Shown here in pieces: positions 1-8,877 of a DNA stretch of 40,308 nucleotides. The DNA comes from Thermoleophilia bacterium (GTDB taxonomy: Bacteria > Actinomycetota > Thermoleophilia > Solirubrobacterales > 70-9), in contig JAENXK010000005.1 in the NCBI GenBank assembly GCA_016649615.1, positions 1 to 40,308 on the forward strand. Reading direction: 5' to 3'. Each line of letters starts with the position of its first letter. The stretch's first letter is position 1. The position numbers and the translations under genes were made by a program. The notes under the pieces are model-generated. The model was not told the origin of the DNA, ran no database searches, and worked only from the letters and a program-made list of their open reading frames with translations.

Positions 1-125
1 GGCACCCAGGAGGGCAGCGCCGCCCTCTGGTTGGCGAGGATCAGCAGCAGGACCGCCAGGGCAAGCACCATGACGCCGGCGATCGCCAGAAAGTCGCCGA
101 TATGGTCTTTTATTGCTCGTTTCAC
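1..125 (-). CDS. MCE family protein, N-terminal fragment (runs off the window)
   Basis: Only the first 41 codons are inside the window. The reading starts at a GTG at 125 that overlaps the TGA of the preceding MCE gene by four bases (GTGA), the same coupling seen between other genes of this operon. The visible product has a short basic N-terminus (MKRAIKDHIGDF) followed by one hydrophobic membrane segment of about 20 residues rich in Leu, Val and Ala. This is the usual N-terminal anchor of MCE proteins. The MCE domain itself would lie outside the window, so the family call rests on operon position plus the anchor. It would be the fifth MCE gene of the run. Confidence 0.72.
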   Translation of the reverse strand, partial: MKRAIKDHIGDFLAIAGVMVLALAVLLLILANQRAALPSWV

Positions 126-1627
126 GGTGTGTACACCTCGGGGTTGGGCGGGCCGGGTCCGGCCGCCGGGCCGTTCAGATCGGGCACATCCTGCGTGTAG
201 CAGGGCTGATCGCCGTTGAGTGGTGGCATTCCGCTCAGTACCGGCGAGGTTCCCTGGGGAGGAGCCTCGGCCCCGCCATAGAGAACCTTGTCGGTCGGCA
301 GGGTGGCGTTCGGGTCGTCGGTCTTGATGTCGAGCGGACCTCCGCCGGGCTGAATCCGGAGGTAGGGACCGTTGCCGTCGAAGCTCTGTGATTCGCCGGC
401 CACGTTCACCGCCGCGTAGAGGAACTCGCGCTGAGCGCTCTGGCCATTTCCATGAGCGCCGTCCTGGATGACCTGCTGGCCGGTGGGCACCAGGTTGCCG
501 CTCACGCAGAGACCGTAGTCCTGCAGCTCCGGCAGGAGCTGGAGGGTCGAGTTGAGCGATTCGGCCGAGGACGGAGCACCCTGCTTGATCAGCTTGGCCA
601 GACCACCGAGCTCTCTCTCAGTGAGCAGTGGCTTCAGCTGGTCGGTGTACGGGGTGACCACCCGGATCGTGCGCGGCACCTCGTTCAGGCCCGGAGTGCT
701 CGCAACCGCAAAGCCCCGTACGGCCGGAAGTGAATCGTTGAGGCTGGTCAGCGAGCGGCGAGCCGTCTGCAGGGTCGGACCGAGCAGCCTGATGGTCGAC
801 TGAAGGTTGCCCTGCTCAGCGGCGAGGGCTCCCGTGACGATCCGGAGGTTGTTGATCAGGCCGATGAGATCGCCCTCGCGCTCGTTCAGGGTCCCCGACA
901 CCCGGCTCAGCCCCCTGAGGAGGTTGCCGAGATCGTGTGGCTGCTTGCCGAGCAGGGCGGCGTTGACGACCGCGGTCCCTCGCGCCGCCGTCTCCCCTTT
1001 CCGGTAGGAGAAGTTCAGGGCCTCGCCGCCGGTCAGTCCCTTGACGAATGGCTCGAAAGTCAGATCCTGTGCCGGGGTCGGCTCGCTGTTGAGGCCGGTG
1101 CCGAGACCGCTCAGCAGCCGCTGGAGTTCGGCCCGCTGGGGGGTCTGCAGAGTGGTGACGATCTGGTCGATCTGCACACTGGTCGAAGTCCTCGAAACGG
1201 GGATCATGCCCTCGTCGGGGATCTCCTCCGCCTCCGGCGTTCCGGGGTCGAGGTCGATGAACCAGTTTCCCTCGAGGAAGAGCCGGGGCCGGATCCGGGC
1301 GGCCGCGTCCTCGCGAACCGGGCGGCCTTCTCCGTCGACCGTGAAGGTGACCACCGTATTGTCACCGCTGCCTTCAACTTCGGTCACCTCGCCGACGTTT
1401 ATGCCGGAGATGCGGACCGGCGATTTGAGCGCGATGTTGATCGCGTTCGAGAAGGTCGCTTTGACCTGATACCCCGGGCTGTCGAACGGAATCGTCTTGG
1501 TGAAGGCCAGCCAGAGGGCGGCGACCATGAACACGACCGCGATCACGCCAAAGAAAAGCGGACCCGGCCCTCCCCAGTCCCGGAAGAACTGCTGGTTGTA
1601 GCGGGAAGTCTTTCGCAAGTGCTCCAT
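122..1627 (-). CDS. MCE family (MlaD-type) substrate-binding protein
   Basis: Predicted envelope protein of an Mce lipid/sterol transport system, 501 residues. A transmembrane anchor spans about residues 24-44. The MCE/MlaD domain follows at about 52-130, with the typical pattern 'VRISGINVGEVTEVE' in the middle. After it comes a long, mostly helical region with repeated leucine heptads (about 150-350), as in other Mce proteins that form tubes or needles across the envelope. The C-terminal 100 residues are Pro/Gly-rich and probably disordered. The ATG overlaps the TAA of the upstream MCE gene by one base, so the genes are translationally coupled. The transported substrate cannot be told from the sequence. 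Confidence 0.9.
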   Translation of the reverse strand: MEHLRKTSRYNQQFFRDWGGPGPLFFGVIAVVFMVAALWLAFTKTIPFDSPGYQVKATFSNAINIALKSPVRISGINVGEVTEVEGSGDNTVVTFTVDGEGRPVREDAAARIRPRLFLEGNWFIDLDPGTPEAEEIPDEGMIPVSRTSTSVQIDQIVTTLQTPQRAELQRLLSGLGTGLNSEPTPAQDLTFEPFVKGLTGGEALNFSYRKGETAARGTAVVNAALLGKQPHDLGNLLRGLSRVSGTLNEREGDLIGLINNLRIVTGALAAEQGNLQSTIRLLGPTLQTARRSLTSLNDSLPAVRGFAVASTPGLNEVPRTIRVVTPYTDQLKPLLTERELGGLAKLIKQGAPSSAESLNSTLQLLPELQDYGLCVSGNLVPTGQQVIQDGAHGNGQSAQREFLYAAVNVAGESQSFDGNGPYLRIQPGGGPLDIKTDDPNATLPTDKVLYGGAEAPPQGTSPVLSGMPPLNGDQPCYTQDVPDLNGPAAGPGPPNPEVYTP

Positions 1628-3054
1628 TACTTGCCCCAGTTCAGCTGTTTTTGCGACTGCAGGTTGGTCTCGATGCCCTGGTTGCCCGGGTAATTGCCGA
1701 TGATCTGGTTCGGCGGGAGCGTGGTCGGCTCATTGCCGGCCTCGCACTCTCTGGTCTGGCCCGGCGAGGCGGTGTTCGGATACGGGTTGTAACGCAGGTA
1801 GTTGACCCCGGGTCCATTCGCCGGCGCGGCGGACGGCGTGCCCAGGCCGTTGGGACCAGGCGGAGGCAGCACAGTGACAACTCTCGCCCAGAGACCGGTC
1901 GAGTTGCCGGTCGAAGAGAACTCCTGGGCATTTCGCAGCAGCAGCGCCAGGTAGTTGCAGACGTTCTGGGCAGGTGCCACGTGCGAGAGCAGCGGCTGCA
2001 GGATCTCCTGGGTGTCGATCAGGGCGTCGATGCCGGCGTTGTTCGAGGTGCTTTCGCCGAAAAGCATCAGTGATCGCGCAGTCGGTGCCAGTTCGTCGTT
2101 GAGCTGGGGACTGCTGGTCAGTACGGGAATCCCGATATCAAAAGACTTGTTGATAATCGGAGCGCTTTCACCGAGTGCCTCGGCCCCGGGAAGCAGCGCC
2201 CGCATGAACCTGGCCGTCGAGTAGAGGAACGGCCGGATCCTCGGGCCTTCGCGCTGGGTGACGAGTTCGGCCTGATAGCCCTCGGTGATCGAATCCTGGA
2301 TGTAGGGACGGGCAACGGCGGCCAGGGCGGAGAAGGTGGTATCGAGAGCAACGAATTGATCGGCCTGCTGCTGGGCCACCGGAGCCACCTCGGCCGCGGC
2401 CTGGCTCAGGCCGTTGATGAACCCGTTCAGATCTGTCTCGTCGGAGGCCAGGTTGCGGGCGACCGGTTTGGCCAGCTTCAGCAGCGGCGGCAACTGACCG
2501 AGTATCCGGTTGATCGCGCTTCCCCGGGCAGCGAACATTCCTCCGAATTCGAGCAGGTCTTTCTGGATCGCCCGCCGGACAGGCGCCTGGAACATGTTCC
2601 AGACGTCGTCCTGGTCGACTACCTGCGGCGTTACCTGGCTCAGCGGGATCGTTCCGCCCGGATCGAGGCCCTGGTCGGAGTCGCCGGGAGTCAGCAACAG
2701 GTACTTGAGTCCCAGGGCCGAGCGCTGCCTGACCGTAATGGTCGAGTTGTCGGGGATCGGCTCGTAATTCTTGTCGAGGCTGAGATCGAGTTGCGCAAAC
2801 GTCGATCCGCTCTCGAGCTGCTCGGCCTTGACGTCACTGACCACGCCGACCCGGACTCCGGCGATCCTCACTTCGTTGCCTTTGACTATCGAGGAGCCGT
2901 TCGGCAGGTCGGCCTTGATCTTGTAGGTCGGGACGAAGGGCAGGCCCGAGTTGGCGTTATAGGAGTAGAAGATACCGACCACCAGGATCAGGACCGTGAC
3001 CGCGCCGACCAGCATCGGGCTGGCTGAAATTCTCGAATTGCGCCGGCTCTTCAT
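1627..3054 (-). CDS. MCE family (MlaD-type) substrate-binding protein
   Basis: A 475-residue MCE protein, third of the run in order of transcription. It has a basic N-terminus, a membrane anchor at about 13-31 and an MCE domain at about 43-125 containing 'VRIAGVRVGVVSDV'. A long helical region follows, and then a Pro/Asn/Gly-rich C-terminal tail. Its ATG lies one base into the stop codon of the upstream lipoprotein gene, and its own TAA shares a base with the next ATG, so expression is probably coupled along the operon. It most likely assembles with the neighbouring MCE proteins into a lipid-conducting hexamer or heterohexamer; that is inferred from the family. Confidence 0.9.
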   Translation of the reverse strand: MKSRRNSRISASPMLVGAVTVLILVVGIFYSYNANSGLPFVPTYKIKADLPNGSSIVKGNEVRIAGVRVGVVSDVKAEQLESGSTFAQLDLSLDKNYEPIPDNSTITVRQRSALGLKYLLLTPGDSDQGLDPGGTIPLSQVTPQVVDQDDVWNMFQAPVRRAIQKDLLEFGGMFAARGSAINRILGQLPPLLKLAKPVARNLASDETDLNGFINGLSQAAAEVAPVAQQQADQFVALDTTFSALAAVARPYIQDSITEGYQAELVTQREGPRIRPFLYSTARFMRALLPGAEALGESAPIINKSFDIGIPVLTSSPQLNDELAPTARSLMLFGESTSNNAGIDALIDTQEILQPLLSHVAPAQNVCNYLALLLRNAQEFSSTGNSTGLWARVVTVLPPPGPNGLGTPSAAPANGPGVNYLRYNPYPNTASPGQTRECEAGNEPTTLPPNQIIGNYPGNQGIETNLQSQKQLNWGK

Positions 3055-4736
3055 TACTGGCCCAGGAGGTAGTCGAGGATTGACATGCGGTTGTCGAGTC
3101 TGGCCGCCTCGGCGGTCGCGTCGCTCGATCCGGCAGGCTCCCGCCTTCGTCCGGCACTGCCCTGTCCGGAGGGATCGGCGGCACCGCTCAGCGCCTCATC
3201 GCCGGTGACTCCGGAATCGAGGACTCCGTCGGGTCCGGTCAGGCCGCCGTCGGCACCGGTCGCGCCCTGGTCGGACGGTCCGGTGCCGGTCACACCGGTA
3301 TCTCCGGTCGCCCCGGTGTCCCCCGTGTCCCCGGTGGCCCCGCTGTCGCCGGTGGTTGCGCCGGGATCGAGCAGATCGCCGGGCGCCACTCCCCCGCTCG
3401 GGTTCTGCTTCTTCAGGTCGGGAAGAGCAGCGTTGAGCTGACTCGCGGTCGCGTCCGAGAATGACCACTGGGCCTCACAGCCGCCGAAGGCGAAGGTGAC
3501 GTACTCGACGCAGCCGGAGACCTGAATATTGGTCCGCTGGTAGTGACCGAACTGGTCGTAGCCGTTGAGCGAGCCGCCCACGGTGTAGAACAGGCGCATC
3601 AGGTTGTTGAATCCATCTGCCTGCCGGGTGCTCTGGAGCAGGAAATTGAGGTCGGTGTTGGGTTCCAGGGCCTTGTTGGACAGCTTGCCGAGCTTCTCGA
3701 TTATCGGCTGCGACGCCACCAGGTCCGGACCGGCGGTGCGAGTCGCCTTGCCGAGGCTGCTGATCGAGATCTCGGCCGCGTCGGCGAACGGCCCCAGTTT
3801 CGTGGTGACCTCGCTGATCTCCTTGACATTCGGCAGGAGGCTCTCCATGACCGGCAGGGTGGCATCGGAGAAGGTGCCGAGCGCGTTGAAGGTGGAGCGC
3901 AGGTCGCGCAGGGTGGCCGGCAGCTCCCGCAGGCCGTTACGCACGTCCTCGCCGCGCTCGTTGGAGGCCGCGGCGGTGAAAGCCGCGCCCTCCATGAAGC
4001 CGATGATGTTGCGCCGCTTCTCGGCAAGCGGGGTGAGGTTTGTATCGCCGTCTTCGGCCAGCTGGGCAAGCTTCCTGTTCTGGTCGGAGAGGATCCTGAG
4101 AACCCGGTTGACCTCCATCAGGGTGGGGTTCGCCCTGGTGATCGTCTCGTTCAGCTCGGGGCCCCTGGTCGCCAGGCCTACACCGAGCTCGTTCAGGATG
4201 ATCCGGAGCCGCTGGGTGTAGGGCAACCTCTGGATGTTGTTGACCAGGTCCTGGTCAACCGTCATGCCGTTGTTTTCGAGCGGCAGGAGGTACTGGCCGG
4301 CTCCGGGTTCACCGTCCGGGATCTGTTCCAGCTCGGGTGGCGGCTGAGTCCCGACCGGACGGGGCTGGGTGACTGAGCAGTCGATGAATTTCTCGCCGAT
4401 CAGTGACTGTGGCCGGATGATGCAGGAGGCGTCCTCGCGGAAGTCCTGGAACCCGCTGTCGGTGATGTTCATGACCACGATCGCCTTGCCGGGCTGGTCC
4501 TCTCGGCCGGGCACGTATGACACCTGCTCGCCGGGCTGCGATACATCGACCGCCTCGATACTGCCGACGTTGGCCCCGGCCACGCGGACGTCCTCTCCGG
4601 TCACCACGAACGAACCGTTGTCGAACACGGCCCGGACTTCGTAGTCGTTTTCGCTGCTGCGACAGCTGCTGACCAGGAGGATCACGGCTATCACCGCGAC
4701 GATCGCCAGCCCGATGATGATCACTTTTCTGATCAC
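3054..4736 (-). CDS. MCE family lipoprotein (MceE-like) with collagen-like C-terminal tail
   Basis: I place the start at the GTG at 4736, which overlaps the upstream TGA by four bases, rather than at an ATG nine codons earlier. The product is then 560 residues and begins MIRKVIIIGLAIVAVIAVIL. A lipobox, VSSC, follows with Cys25 as the lipidation site. Lipidation is characteristic of the MceE position in canonical mce operons. The MCE domain is at about 32-125, followed by a helical region to about 380. Near the C-terminus (about 459-512) lies a run of Gly-X-Thr and Gly-X-X triplets, a collagen-like sequence, then a polar tail. Four Cys residues in the middle could form disulfides outside the membrane. 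Role: lipid-transport subunit on the outer face of the membrane. Confidence 0.9.
   Translation of the reverse strand: MIRKVIIIGLAIVAVIAVILLVSSCRSSENDYEVRAVFDNGSFVVTGEDVRVAGANVGSIEAVDVSQPGEQVSYVPGREDQPGKAIVVMNITDSGFQDFREDASCIIRPQSLIGEKFIDCSVTQPRPVGTQPPPELEQIPDGEPGAGQYLLPLENNGMTVDQDLVNNIQRLPYTQRLRIILNELGVGLATRGPELNETITRANPTLMEVNRVLRILSDQNRKLAQLAEDGDTNLTPLAEKRRNIIGFMEGAAFTAAASNERGEDVRNGLRELPATLRDLRSTFNALGTFSDATLPVMESLLPNVKEISEVTTKLGPFADAAEISISSLGKATRTAGPDLVASQPIIEKLGKLSNKALEPNTDLNFLLQSTRQADGFNNLMRLFYTVGGSLNGYDQFGHYQRTNIQVSGCVEYVTFAFGGCEAQWSFSDATASQLNAALPDLKKQNPSGGVAPGDLLDPGATTGDSGATGDTGDTGATGDTGVTGTGPSDQGATGADGGLTGPDGVLDSGVTGDEALSGAADPSGQGSAGRRREPAGSSDATAEAARLDNRMSILDYLLGQ
3201..3362 (-). repeat. 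Collagen-like Gly-X-Thr triplet region inside the MceE-like gene
   Basis: About 54 codons read as imperfect Gly-X-Y triplets, mostly GDT, GAT, GDS and GVT, with small interruptions such as GPSDQG. On the plus strand it appears as degenerate GGT/CCGGT repeats. Threonine in the Y position is common in bacterial collagen-like proteins. The repeat is coding, not an intergenic tandem repeat. Confidence 0.85.
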
Positions 4737-6115
4737 GGGGGTGGCACCTGCCCGGGGTCGCACTTGCCCACGAGGTTGCCGTCATCGAGGAAGGGATTGG
4801 ATCCGGCGATCGGCTGGGTCGAGCCACCGGGACAACGGGCGATGCTGGTCAGGAAGTCGAGCCCGCCGTATACGGCACCCGAATTCGGGTCGATCGAGTT
4901 CCCGTTGATCTGGTAGAGCGGGCTGGCCAACTGACGGCCCCGGGCGTAGTGCCCGTTGGCGTCATAGTTGCCGGAAATCGCGCCGAGCTTGGCGAAAGCG
5001 TCCAGCACGTCCGGTGCGTAGGCCCGGAGCTCTGCAGTGTCTTCCTGGCTGGCGTCCAGAGCCCCGACCACGGCGTCCACCGAAGGCTCGGCGACTCTGT
5101 GAAGCGGTTTCAGCGAATCGAACACAGCGTTCAGGTCATTGTTGGCGCCGGGCTTCGAGGCGGCGGTCGCCAGATCCGAGAAGACCGGCTTGGCCCTGAC
5201 CAGGACCGGCCGCAGGTCGTCACGCAGGAATTTGGCCAGACCGGCGTCGGCACCGCGACCGGTTGCGGCGACAAACGGCCGCAGGTCGTCGAGGGCGAAT
5301 CGCAGGTTGACCAGGGTCGTGTTCGCCTGGCGCAGGGTCGGCGGCAACTCCTGGAGGGCGAGCGAGAGTGACTCGTTTTCGCTGGCGATCGCGCCCAGGG
5401 CCGTGTTGGCGTTGCTCACCAGTTCGGTGAGCGAGTCCGACTCGCCGGCCAGAGTAGTGACCAGGCCCGAGGTGTTCTTGACGAACTTGTCGAGTCCGGC
5501 GTCCTGGTCGGACAACTCGGCCATCAGCCTCTGGGTGCTGGAAAAAGCGGGTCCGCTGTACTTGAAGGTCTTGTTCGCGCCTTCGGCCGCTTCGCCGGCG
5601 TAGATCGCGGCGGTCCCCCGGATCCAGTTCGACCATCCCTTCCGGGTCTTCTCGTCGAAGACGTCGAAGACCTGGTCGAGTTCGACCGCCGTGGTCGTCT
5701 GGTCCCCGCCCAGAGTCGTTCCTTCCGGGATCAATGGCAGGTTGTCGGGGCCCGGAGACATCGACACGTAGTGGTTGTGAACGCTGGAAAGCGAACTCTT
5801 CCGGATGATCGCGGTCGAGCCCTGGTGAAGAGGCTGGTCGACCGTGATCTCCATTTCGGCCAGGTTCTTCGCGTTCAGTTCGACCGAATCGACCGTGCCG
5901 ATCGGGTGACCGCCGACCAGTATCTGGTTGCCGGAAACTATCTGACCCGCGGTCTGAAATTCGAGCTTGTACTTGTAGCCGCCGTTGCCACCGAAGATCA
6001 GGAAACCGAGCAGCACAACCACACAAACGAGAGCACCCAGAAACACCGCTCTGAGCAGAGTCGAACTGCCGCCGCGTTTCGCACGGCTAGGTTTTGCTGG
6101 ATTGGCTGACGTCAA
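4733..6115 (-). CDS. MCE family (MlaD-type) substrate-binding protein, first of the run
   Basis: A 460-residue MCE protein. It has a basic N-terminus, a membrane anchor at about 21-42, an MCE domain at about 47-122 containing 'ILVGGHPIGTVDSV', then a long helical region and a short Pro-rich end. The only usable start is a TTG at 6115, because an in-frame TAG lies three codons upstream. No strong ribosome binding site directly precedes it, although GGAAGGAGG lies about 40 bases further up. It follows the hydrolase-like gene by 111 bases and overlaps the next MCE gene by four. In many actinobacteria two YrbE permease genes precede the first mce gene; here they do not. Confidence 0.88.
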   Translation of the reverse strand: MTSANPAKPSRAKRGGSSTLLRAVFLGALVCVVVLLGFLIFGGNGGYKYKLEFQTAGQIVSGNQILVGGHPIGTVDSVELNAKNLAEMEITVDQPLHQGSTAIIRKSSLSSVHNHYVSMSPGPDNLPLIPEGTTLGGDQTTTAVELDQVFDVFDEKTRKGWSNWIRGTAAIYAGEAAEGANKTFKYSGPAFSSTQRLMAELSDQDAGLDKFVKNTSGLVTTLAGESDSLTELVSNANTALGAIASENESLSLALQELPPTLRQANTTLVNLRFALDDLRPFVAATGRGADAGLAKFLRDDLRPVLVRAKPVFSDLATAASKPGANNDLNAVFDSLKPLHRVAEPSVDAVVGALDASQEDTAELRAYAPDVLDAFAKLGAISGNYDANGHYARGRQLASPLYQINGNSIDPNSGAVYGGLDFLTSIARCPGGSTQPIAGSNPFLDDGNLVGKCDPGQVPPP

Positions 6116-6226
6116 TCTGAGCTACCCGGTAGATCTCCCCACCGTTGGAGCCTCCTTCCTGATTTGATGATGCTACCTGAGCAGGCAGCGGAATCCGTTG
6201 CGGTCCGGTTTCCTGAAGCAGGTCAG

Positions 6227-8734
6227 TCAGGGTGCGCCAAAACCGCCGGAGTAACAGGGGCTTGCGCCGCAGGCGTCGATCACCTTTCCGGAGGGTGCGA
6301 GGAAGGCCGAGACCGTCATCTGGTCGGCGGCCGCCCGGCTCGGGTCTTCGTGGGGATCCAAGCCGGCATCCGGCGGCTGATTTACCTGCGGCGGCGGATA
6401 GGTGCCGATCAGCCGGCCGGGCTCGTCGGGGTCGATTCTGAGCGGGCCGCTGTCGAAGTAGACAGTCGCCGAACCGGCGAACGGATAGGCAGAAACGGAG
6501 TCGAGGCCCCATTGACCGTCCACCCGGGGCCAGCGGCCGGGATCGAGCAGGGGGCTGACCGCGCGGGCACCGACCGAGCGCGCCAGGACATTCGACTGCC
6601 AGTTGCTGACCTGGTGGTCGCCGAAGGCCACATCGATCAGGACCTCGTGATCCGGAGTGTCCGGTAGCGGGTTGCCGGTCATCCGGCCCGCATATCCGCC
6701 GGCTTCGCCCCGGTCCCAGAGCATCTGGAGAATCCCGAGGATCAGCGGCCGGCTGACCTGGTCGGGGTAGCTCGAATCGAGTATCGCCGAGTACGCCTCC
6801 CAGGCCGTCGAACGGTCCAGTTGCGACGAGTAGTTCACCGCGCCGGCTCCGAGCGCCGCCCGGTCGAAGTCGGGGGCGAGCGCGGTCAGGGCGCCCCCGA
6901 CGATCCCGCCCTGACCATTGCCCCGGTAGTAAGCCCGTTCAGTGGTGGTGTCGATCACCGGCTCACCGGTGGAGACCCCGCCGACCCGAAATGCGTCGTC
7001 GCTGACCAGGCCGTCCGGATGGATCATCAGTCGGGCCAGCAGCAGCTCGTTCAGCATCCCCTGCTGGAGGCGGTCGACGACCCGCGGGAAACCGGACAGC
7101 TCCTGAAATGACCCGGCGACGGTCGCCGTGTCGCCGGCCGACATCCCGATCTGATCGGTCCCGCAGATCACGAAGTCGAAGCCGCTGGCCAGTTCACGCT
7201 GTGGCTCGGCGTCGATTTCCTGCCCGATCGTGCCCATCAGGTCGTGGCCGTAGAGCAGCGCCCGTCCCGGAGGAGCCGCCGGGGCGGCCCCGACCGACTC
7301 CGGGACGCTGCATTCGAAGTTGGCCTTGTAGGTGCCGGTGACGACCGGCTCTCCGTCGGGATCAAGTTCGAGCCGTGCTCCGGTGGCACAGCGCCCGCCG
7401 GCCCCCGGGTCGGTCATGAAACAGGGCACCTCGAAGTGGCCTTTGATGAGGCGGGGCACGGACGCGGACGGCGGAAGCCCCGGATCGTCGACCACGAAGG
7501 CCGGAGCGGCCGACCCGGGGGCGATCCTCAGGTCGGACAGGTTCGTATCACCGAGCCCGGCGAAGGCCTGGTCCCGCATCGAGAGAGCCCGGCTGGTCGT
7601 GTTTGCGACGCCGGCCACCTTGAAATCCCAGGCGAGGTAGAGATCGCGGCGATCGATGCCCCGCCTGCGAAGCCGGCGGAAGATCTCCTCGTAACGGGAG
7701 CGCCGCATATTGATCGCGGTCTCTCTGCTCGGCAGCGAATCGCGGTAGTAACGAAAGCCTTCCGGCGGAGGAATCGGATTGCCGCCGGCGCCCTTGAGAT
7801 TTCTCAGGACGACGATGTAGCGGGTACCCGGGTCGAGATTGACCATCGGGTGAATCAGGAGGTTGGTCTGATCCGGCCCGTTCGCCCTCGAATCGAGTTC
7901 AGCCCAGACCGGGTGGCGCTCGCCCGTCTTGGCGTTCTGCACCAGGACCGGAGCGTCGGGCTTCAGGTATTCGCCGGGGTCGGCGAGGCCTACCGGATCC
8001 GTCTGCAGGAGCGCCGCGGCGTTGTCCAGCCGGGGGATCCGGACGACGACCGTCTGCCCGGGGCTGAAACCGTCGCTGCGGTTGTACGGCGTCGTCTTGA
8101 TCCGGACACCGCTTCCGTTGCCGGGCATCGCCTCGGGGCTGAAGTCGATCCGCCGGCCGGTCCCGGTCGTCTCGTCGCCGGTCGTGTAGTAGTTGTCCGG
8201 AAACGGATTCATGCAGTTGACCGGGTCCGGGACCGCGATGAAGTTGCAGAACTCCGCCCGGTCGAGATCGATCTCACGGGGGGCGCACCCCGTGGTCTGA
8301 CGGACCATCGACTTGATCTCGCTCCTGGATCTGCCGGCCCTCACCTGGATTTCCCGGTTCTCGCAGCTCCTGACGGACTTCAGTCCTGACTGTCCGAGCC
8401 TGAGCTTGACCACCCGGCTCCCGCCTCCCCGCTTGAATTTCGGATGGGCCCTTTTTGTGAGCCGCCTGAGTTTGCCGTTGGTGTCGAAGGTGGACGAGAG
8501 GCCGCGCACCTTGATCCGGCCCCGGTGGCTGCTTTTCACCCGGACCCGGATTACCCGCTTCCGCACCATTCTCAGCTGGCCGGTGGTGAGGATCTTCACC
8601 CGTGGCCCCGGTCCCGGGGACTTCATCGCGATCGCCCGATCCGGCCCTGATGGACCGCCCCCCGGGAAACCGGGCAGCAGGTGGGCGAGGACCAGCGGGG
8701 CGATTAAGAGAGCTGACTTCCAGTATCGGTTCAA
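6227..8734 (-). CDS. Large secreted alpha/beta-hydrolase-like (lipase-like) protein with altered nucleophile motif
   Basis: An 835-residue protein with an N-terminal signal segment (SALLIAPLVLAHLLPGF). A basic region rich in Arg, Lys, Gly and Ser follows to about residue 165, then a large hydrolase-like domain. I recognise the overall layout of big extracellular lipase/esterase-like proteins: a conserved Cys/Asn-Pro-Phe-Pro segment near the domain start, 'NRSDGFSPG', a 'YGHDLMG' loop, and 'YRGNGQGGIVGGALT' at the place of the nucleophile elbow. In relatives that I recall the elbow reads GNSQGG; here the central residue is Gly607 (codon GGT at 6914-6916), so the enzyme may be inactive or may bind lipid without cleaving it. 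It lies just upstream of the mce genes in the same direction, suggesting a part in lipid uptake. No assay-based function is known to me. Confidence 0.6.
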   Translation of the reverse strand: MNRYWKSALLIAPLVLAHLLPGFPGGGPSGPDRAIAMKSPGPGPRVKILTTGQLRMVRKRVIRVRVKSSHRGRIKVRGLSSTFDTNGKLRRLTKRAHPKFKRGGGSRVVKLRLGQSGLKSVRSCENREIQVRAGRSRSEIKSMVRQTTGCAPREIDLDRAEFCNFIAVPDPVNCMNPFPDNYYTTGDETTGTGRRIDFSPEAMPGNGSGVRIKTTPYNRSDGFSPGQTVVVRIPRLDNAAALLQTDPVGLADPGEYLKPDAPVLVQNAKTGERHPVWAELDSRANGPDQTNLLIHPMVNLDPGTRYIVVLRNLKGAGGNPIPPPEGFRYYRDSLPSRETAINMRRSRYEEIFRRLRRRGIDRRDLYLAWDFKVAGVANTTSRALSMRDQAFAGLGDTNLSDLRIAPGSAAPAFVVDDPGLPPSASVPRLIKGHFEVPCFMTDPGAGGRCATGARLELDPDGEPVVTGTYKANFECSVPESVGAAPAAPPGRALLYGHDLMGTIGQEIDAEPQRELASGFDFVICGTDQIGMSAGDTATVAGSFQELSGFPRVVDRLQQGMLNELLLARLMIHPDGLVSDDAFRVGGVSTGEPVIDTTTERAYYRGNGQGGIVGGALTALAPDFDRAALGAGAVNYSSQLDRSTAWEAYSAILDSSYPDQVSRPLILGILQMLWDRGEAGGYAGRMTGNPLPDTPDHEVLIDVAFGDHQVSNWQSNVLARSVGARAVSPLLDPGRWPRVDGQWGLDSVSAYPFAGSATVYFDSGPLRIDPDEPGRLIGTYPPPQVNQPPDAGLDPHEDPSRAAADQMTVSAFLAPSGKVIDACGASPCYSGGFGAP

Positions 8735-8834
8735 ATCGGCTTACCTGCCCTGACGGGTGTGAACGCTGCTTTAGCGAACCGGGAGGCGCGATCAAGGCGG
8801 CCCCCGGTCCGGCCGGATCGGATCAGCCTAGTAA

Positions 8835-8851
8835 CCCGGCCGCCGGCCGGG
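8835..8851 (-). terminator. GC-rich hairpin after the M23 peptidase gene
   Basis: A perfect inverted repeat, CCCGGCC-GCC-GGCCGGG, lies 27 bases downstream of the peptidase stop codon. There is no T-run after it, so it is not a textbook intrinsic terminator. It may be a weak or Rho-assisted stop, or may only stabilise the messenger end. Confidence 0.35.
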
Positions 8852-8877
8852 AGGTGCGATCGGACCCGCGCTCCTGT

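Noticed and set aside
3201-3362. Short direct repeats that could suggest a CRISPR or tandem-repeat array
   Set aside because: The units are irregular nine-base codon triplets inside an open frame and encode a collagen-like tail; there are no unique spacers.
7244-8389. Long open frame (381 codons) on the plus strand opposite the lipase-like gene
   Set aside because: It is antisense to a gene with a clear signal peptide and domain pattern, is rich in Arg/Pro/Ala as expected of a GC-rich shadow frame, and has no recognisable motif.
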